A DNA stretch of 64,000 bases from Paracoccaceae bacterium (GTDB lineage Bacteria; Pseudomonadota; Alphaproteobacteria; Rhodobacterales; Rhodobacteraceae). The notes below the pieces were generated by a model that was given only the letters and a program-made list of their open reading frames with translations, made no database searches and had not been told where the DNA came from. Position numbers and translations under genes: made by a program. Position 1 is the stretch's first letter; each line of letters starts with the position of its first letter. The stretch spans positions 1-64,000 of the forward strand of contig QWDA01000013.1 of NCBI GenBank assembly GCA_003605175.1. Direction: 5' to 3'. Below are positions 59,751-64,000 of this stretch, one piece after another.

Positions 59751-60818
59751 TCAATGGGCGCGTTCGTGCCGCAGGATCGCCGCTTCGGAGCGGTTGAGCT
59801 CGCGCCGGGCCGGGGCGCCGTAGGAGAAGGGATCGGCCTCGATCCCCGGCACGATCGCCGCGAGACGGGCGCGCTGGACGGGCGCAACGGTGGCGAGATC
59901 GGTCGAGGCCGGGTGGAAGCTCTCGGTTTCCACGCCGTTCGCCCAGACGACGTGGTGCCGGGGCAGGAGGAGATGGATGTATTCGACCGAGCGCAGCGAA
60001 TAGTCGCGGGCGATACTGCGGTCGTTCACGAGACCCTCGGCGGCGACCAGCACCTCCGCCTCGTTGAACAGCGCGCGGGCGACATCGCCGCGCACCAGCA
60101 CCTTGTGGCGCGGGGAAACGACGAGGTCCCCGTTCGGATTCCGTCCGCCGAGGGAGCCGGAACGGATCCGAACGGGCCTCAGTTCGGGCATCGCGTAGAG
60201 ACGCGCGCCCGACATTTCGCGGCGGCCGATCCAGACGATCTCCTGCGCACCGCTATCTCGTGTCTCGATCCGGTCGCCCTCCGCAAGGGCCTCTACCGGC
60301 ACGTCGCCCGCCGGCGTCCTCAGGAGCGTGCCGCGGGTGAAGCAGATCACCCCCGTGGCGGCTTCGGTGATCCGGTTCAGAACGCCATCTGAGCGGAACC
60401 CGCGCGCGACCCATATGTCGCGATCCGCGGGCGGCATCCGGCCGACGAACATCAGGAGCGGCCGCGCCACCTCGGGCACCTCCACGAGCGTGGCAGTCCA
60501 GCAGGCGATGCCATCGGTCAATTCGAAGGCGTTCGAGAGGAGCGGGTCGGAGAAATCATCGCCCATCTGCGCCCGGAGCGGCGGGAGTGCCGTGCCCATG
60601 ATCCGCCGCACCGCCGCGGCGGCCCGAAGCTGAAGCTGCTCCTTGCCCTCGGGCGTCCCGAGCGACAGCACGTCACCCGGCCGGTCGACCCGCACCGCTT
60701 CGCCCGTCCAGCGCCAGGCCGCGCCATCCGCAATGGACGCGACCGGGCCGCCGCGCAGCCCGTCGATCTCGGTCTGAGACCAGGAAATCACATGGATGCC
60801 GAGATGCCCCACCCGCAT
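59751..60818 (-). CDS. Hint-domain protein (Hedgehog/intein fold)
   Basis: A 355-residue protein. Residues 1-150 are an N-terminal region of unknown fold. The Hint domain begins ATGVICFTRGTLLRTPAGDVPVEALAEGDRI, with Cys159 in the catalytic position, and continues LVVSPRHKVLVRGDVARALF. Such proteins are frequent in Rhodobacterales, often attached to calcium-binding repeats, but here none follow. Self-cleavage is possible but not shown. Three GTTAAC palindromes lie upstream. Confidence 0.85.
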   Translation of the reverse strand: MRVGHLGIHVISWSQTEIDGLRGGPVASIADGAAWRWTGEAVRVDRPGDVLSLGTPEGKEQLQLRAAAAVRRIMGTALPPLRAQMGDDFSDPLLSNAFELTDGIACWTATLVEVPEVARPLLMFVGRMPPADRDIWVARGFRSDGVLNRITEAATGVICFTRGTLLRTPAGDVPVEALAEGDRIETRDSGAQEIVWIGRREMSGARLYAMPELRPVRIRSGSLGGRNPNGDLVVSPRHKVLVRGDVARALFNEAEVLVAAEGLVNDRSIARDYSLRSVEYIHLLLPRHHVVWANGVETESFHPASTDLATVAPVQRARLAAIVPGIEADPFSYGAPARRELNRSEAAILRHERAH

Positions 60819-60870
60819 CGCCTGTATATCCGCCGCCCATTGTTCTTTGGTTTCTTGTGGTTGCGAACAC

Positions 60871-60925
60871 CGTTAACGAAAAGTCACCGGCCGGGGAATC
60901 CCCTTTGTTAACATTCGTTAACGAA
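60871..60925. promoter_or_regulatory. Cluster of three GTTAAC palindromes upstream of the Hint gene
   Basis: CGTTAACGAA at 60871-60880 is repeated at 60916-60925, with a third GTTAAC at 60907-60912. The last two give TTAA-N6-TTAA, one base short of the CtrA consensus. They stand 50-110 bp before the Hint gene start. Confidence 0.4.
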
Positions 60926-60960
60926 GTCGCACGGCGTTGCCGCGGGGACTCGGGTCGCGC

Positions 60961-63483
60961 CTAGCCGCATTTCGAATGGCCGCAATTCTGGCAGGTCATG
61001 CAGCCCTCGACCATCCGCATCCCGTATTGCCCGCAGGCCGGGCAAGCCGCGCCACGCCCGCCGCCCAGGTTCACGACCTGCGCCTGCGGATCGGATTTCA
61101 GGCCCAGCCCCTCGCCCTCGAGAAAGCCGATGGCGATCAGGTGTTTCTCGATCACCCCGCCGATCGCAGCGAGGATCGAGGGCACATACTTGCCGTTCAT
61201 CCAGGCGCCGCCGCGCGGGTCGAACACCGCCTTCAGTTCTTCGACCACGAAGGAGACATCACCGCCGCGCCGGAACACCGCCGAGATCATCCGGGTCAGC
61301 GCCACGGTCCAGGCGTAATGCTCCATGTTCTTGGAATTTATGAAGATTTCGAACGGCCTGCGATGCCCGCCGACGACGATATCGTTCAGCGTGATATAGA
61401 TCGCGTGGTTCGAATCCGGCCATTTCAGCTTGTAGGTCGCGCCTTCGAGCGCCTGCGGCCGGTCGAGCGGTTCGGCGATATAGACCACGTCGCCATGGGG
61501 CATCGCCGGTTCGTCCTCGCGCTCCGACACCACTTCGGGCGCCGGCCCGGACGCGGAGGGACCGTCGCCCTCGCCGAAGAGCAGCCAGCGCGAGGTGACG
61601 CCCAGCGCCTCGGCCACCGCGCGGGCGTCGCGGTTGGTCGGCTTGTGGCCGTCGTCCCAGGAGGCGATCCGGTCGGGGTCGATCCCGGTCCGCCCGGCAA
61701 GGTCGGGAATGTCGTGGATACCCGCCCCTTTTGCCGCCGCTTCGATCCGCGCGGCGATGGAGGTCTTCGGCCCCTCCTCCGCCGGCGCCGCGGCAACGCT
61801 CAGGACCGAACCCGTGACCGCGTTCGGCCGGTAGGTGGTGCAGCCCTTGCAGCCCGTCTCCCAGGCCTGGAGATAGACGTCCTTGAAAGCGTCGAAGCCG
61901 ATATCCGGCGGGCAGTTGATGGTCTTCGAGATCGACGAATCCACCCATTTCTGCGCCGCCGCCTGCATGCGGATGTGGTCGGCCGGCTCCAGCATCTGGG
62001 CATCGACGAAATGCGCAGGCAGCGGCTTGTCGCCCTTCAGCTCGCGCCAGAGCTGCACCGCGTAGTCGACCACTTCCTCCTCGGTGCGCGTGCCGTCCTT
62101 CTGCAGCACCTTGCGGGTATAGGCATAGGCGAAGACCGGCTCGATGCCGGATGACACGTTTCCGGCGTAGAGGCTGATCGTGCCGGTCGGCGCGATGGAC
62201 GTGAGGAGCGCGTTGCGGATGCCGTGCTTGCGGATCGCCTTGCGCACGTCCTCGTCCATCTGCGCGAGCGCGCCGGATGCCAGGTATTTCCTGGCATCGA
62301 ACAGCGGAAACGGGCCCTTTTCCTTCGCGAGATCGACGCTCGCGAGATAGGCCGCGCGGGCGATGGCTTGCATCCAGGCCTCGGTCTGCGCCGCCGCTTC
62401 CTCCGAGCCGTAGCGCAGCCCGACCATCAGGAGCGCATCGGCGAGCCCGGTGACGCCCAGTCCGATCCGCCGCTTCTGCCGCGCCTCCTCCGCCTGCTGG
62501 GGCAGCGGGAAATTCGAGGCGTCGACGACGTTGTCCATCATCCGGATCGCGGTCCGGACCAGCCCGTCGAGCTCGTCGGGCGCGATGGCCGCATCCGCCT
62601 CGAACGGGTCGCGCACCAGCCGCGCGAGGTTGATCGAGCCGAGGAGACAGGCGCCATAGGGCGGCAAGGGCTGCTCGCCGCAGGGGTTCGTCGCCGCGAT
62701 TGTCTCGGCATAGGCGAGGTTGTTCATCGCGTTGATGCGGTCGATGAAGATCACGCCCGGTTCGGCGTAGTCGTAGGTCGCGCGCATGATCCGGTTCCAC
62801 AGGTCGCGCGCGGGAAGGGTGCGGTAGACCTTGCCGTCGAAGCTCAGCTCCCAGGGCGCGTCGGCTTTGACCGCTTCCATGAACGGGTCGGTCACGAGCA
62901 CGGAGACGTTGAAGTTCCGCAGCCGCGCCGGGTCGGACTTGGCCGCGATGAAATCCTCGATGTCCGGGTGGTCGCAGCGCATGGTCGCCATCATCGCGCC
63001 GCGGCGCGAACCGGCCGACATGATCGTGCGGCACATCGCGTCCCAGACATCCATGAAGGAGAGCGGGCCCGAGGCGTCGGCGGCGACGCCCGAGACGGCG
63101 GCGCCCTTCGGGCGGATCGTCGAGAAGTCGTAGCCGATGCCGCCGCCCTGCTGCATGGTCAGCGCGGCTTCCTTCAGGGCCTGGAAGATCCCCTCCATCG
63201 AATCGTCGATGGTGCCCATGACGAAGCAGTTGAACAGCGTGACCGAGCGCGCGGTGCCGGCGCCCGCGACGATGCGGCCGGCGGGCAGGAAGCGGAACTC
63301 CTCGAGCGCCTCGTAGAAGGTGTCTTCCCACGCCGCCGGGTCGGTCTCGCCCGCCGCCAGCGCGCGCGCGATGCGGCGCCAGGTCTCCTCGACCGTGGCG
63401 TCGATGGGCGTGCCATCCGCCGCCCTGAGGCGGTATTTCATGTCCCAGATCTGCTCGGCGACGGGCGCGAAGAAGCGGGTCAT
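60961..63483 (-). CDS. nrdJ: Cobalamin-dependent ribonucleotide reductase (class II)
   Basis: An 840-residue adenosylcobalamin-dependent reductase that makes deoxynucleotides with or without oxygen. The start MTRFFAPVAEQIWDMKYRL is typical. Catalytic segments are SVTLFNCFVMG, QGGGIGYDFSTIRPKG, MSAGSRRGAMMATMRCDHPDI and NPCGEQPLPPYGACLLGSINL. The C-terminus has a four-cysteine zinc or redox module (CPACGQYGM, CMTCQNCG). Residues about 572-638 form a Cro/C1-like HTH segment between the barrel and the tail. The ATG at 63483 is preferred over longer in-frame starts. No cobalamin riboswitch is recognised upstream. Confidence 0.95.
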   Translation of the reverse strand: MTRFFAPVAEQIWDMKYRLRAADGTPIDATVEETWRRIARALAAGETDPAAWEDTFYEALEEFRFLPAGRIVAGAGTARSVTLFNCFVMGTIDDSMEGIFQALKEAALTMQQGGGIGYDFSTIRPKGAAVSGVAADASGPLSFMDVWDAMCRTIMSAGSRRGAMMATMRCDHPDIEDFIAAKSDPARLRNFNVSVLVTDPFMEAVKADAPWELSFDGKVYRTLPARDLWNRIMRATYDYAEPGVIFIDRINAMNNLAYAETIAATNPCGEQPLPPYGACLLGSINLARLVRDPFEADAAIAPDELDGLVRTAIRMMDNVVDASNFPLPQQAEEARQKRRIGLGVTGLADALLMVGLRYGSEEAAAQTEAWMQAIARAAYLASVDLAKEKGPFPLFDARKYLASGALAQMDEDVRKAIRKHGIRNALLTSIAPTGTISLYAGNVSSGIEPVFAYAYTRKVLQKDGTRTEEEVVDYAVQLWRELKGDKPLPAHFVDAQMLEPADHIRMQAAAQKWVDSSISKTINCPPDIGFDAFKDVYLQAWETGCKGCTTYRPNAVTGSVLSVAAAPAEEGPKTSIAARIEAAAKGAGIHDIPDLAGRTGIDPDRIASWDDGHKPTNRDARAVAEALGVTSRWLLFGEGDGPSASGPAPEVVSEREDEPAMPHGDVVYIAEPLDRPQALEGATYKLKWPDSNHAIYITLNDIVVGGHRRPFEIFINSKNMEHYAWTVALTRMISAVFRRGGDVSFVVEELKAVFDPRGGAWMNGKYVPSILAAIGGVIEKHLIAIGFLEGEGLGLKSDPQAQVVNLGGGRGAACPACGQYGMRMVEGCMTCQNCGHSKCG

Positions 63484-63691
63484 CAGGCGAATCCTTCGGT
63501 TCCGGGCTATCAACCTACTACGGCTGGTAGTTCGCAGCAATCCGGCCGCGAAATAGAAGCCCGCGTAGTTCCACGAGATCGTTACGCCGGAAGACGACGC
63601 GACTCGTGCTATGATCGCAAGGTGCCGGACCAGATTTTCCCGGCCCGACACATTTTAACGCGATGCCCTTTTTGGAAAAGGAATTGGACCC

Positions 63692-64000
63692 ATGCGCATC
63701 TTCCAGGTGGATTCCGTCGAAATCCAGGTCGCCGAGAGCGACCCGCCGCAGGCCGTGATCACCGTACACGGCACGGCCACCACGCCCGGCTGGACCAATG
63801 TCCGGCTCGACCCGCTCGAAAAGACGCTTTCGGCAGACGGAATCTTCGACCTCGAACTTGTGGGCGAGCCGCCCGACGGGATCGTGCCCCAGGTCCTCAC
63901 CGGCGTGATGGCCTCCTTTGTCCTGAAGAAGGACGTGGAACGGCTCGTCGGCGTGAAGGTCGATGCGCGGACCAACAGCGTCACGCAGCTTCTCCAGCAC
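63692..64000 (+). CDS. Conserved protein of unknown function, 3' end outside window
   Basis: The plus strand from ATG 63692 is open to the end of the window (103 codons). It begins MRIFQVDSVEIQVAESDPPQ and continues VITVHGTATTPGWTNVRLDP, then DGIFDLELVGEPPDGIVPQVLTG. GGAATTGGACCC precedes it. Similar proteins with TxGW(S/T)N and PPxGIVxQV motifs are known in bacteria without function. It has no signal peptide or membrane helix in the visible part. It is divergent from nrdJ with a 208-bp gap in which I see no gene. Confidence 0.65.
   Translation, partial: MRIFQVDSVEIQVAESDPPQAVITVHGTATTPGWTNVRLDPLEKTLSADGIFDLELVGEPPDGIVPQVLTGVMASFVLKKDVERLVGVKVDARTNSVTQLLQH

Noticed and set aside
63484-63690. 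Cobalamin riboswitch or NrdR boxes upstream of nrdJ
   Set aside because: I could not find a B12-box-like core or the paired AT-rich NrdR palindromes in this 208-bp region.

Overview
The window comes from a high-GC alphaproteobacterium, almost certainly a member of the Rhodobacterales (Rhodobacteraceae/Paracoccaceae type). The evidence is the NepR-EcfG-PhyR stress locus, a cobalamin-dependent NrdJ, a Hint-domain protein, taurine-pyruvate aminotransferase, PuuD urate hydroxylase, and GC-rich codon use throughout. It is chromosomal: it carries housekeeping genes (ileS, infB, nusA, rimP, rpsD, pgsA, plsY, pyrB, hemH). I see no rRNA, tRNA, CRISPR array or prophage. The left edge clips the 5' end of an insertion-sequence transposase.

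Layout. 1-1.0 kb: IS remnant, cold-shock protein, ArsC-like protein. 0.9-3.5 kb: a four-gene bufferin-type operon (bufA-bufB-bufC-doxX) for a modified copper-binding peptide. 3.6-7.4 kb: the general stress response switch (HisKA_2 kinase, EcfG, NepR, divergent PhyR, degenerate receiver) with overlapping divergent EcfG promoters. 7.7-13 kb: puuD, a LysR gene, a CheY-like receiver, pgsA-moaD-moaE, a VOC-ogt pair. 13-16.8 kb: ileS with an AAA ATPase gene behind it that is broken by an in-frame TGA. 17-22 kb: flavin monooxygenase and the overlapping pyrB-membrane protein-pyrC'-plsY operon. 22.4-27.8 kb: rimP-nusA-ylxR-infB with a leader hairpin and a 3' terminator. 28-35 kb: GFA protein, nitroreductase, then a small glycan locus (UDP-xylose synthase, GT-C-like membrane protein, GT2, FAD oxidoreductase). 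35.5-40.2 kb: tpa and glpDK. 40.3-48 kb: envelope genes, hemH, methyltransferase, comF, grxC-nitrilase-marR and small genes. 48-52.6 kb: glcD-glcE-GFA-glcF. 52.7-55.7 kb: three tandem trypsin-like proteases and hsp20. 55.8-64 kb: AGCS symporter, the PA2779/PA2778 pair, rpsD, Hint protein, nrdJ, and a truncated gene at the right edge.

The observations most worth following are: (1) a 40-bp element of three 11-bp iteron-like units (GTGTACRGGTT), present three times and each time 100-150 bp from a gene start; (2) a perfect TTAA-N7-TTAACC CtrA-type site about 145 bp upstream of comF; (3) a pseudo-dihydroorotase operon with a membrane-anchored partner between PyrB and PyrC'; (4) a codon-usage island inside the editing domain of ileS; (5) a Cro/C1-like HTH segment inside NrdJ; (6) an in-frame TGA in an otherwise intact ATPase gene; (7) a terminator-like hairpin just before rimP; and (8) several dispersed palindromic repeats. 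The bufferin operon is a recently described kind of system rather than a new one. All calls rest on reading the sequence and family knowledge; no database search was run.
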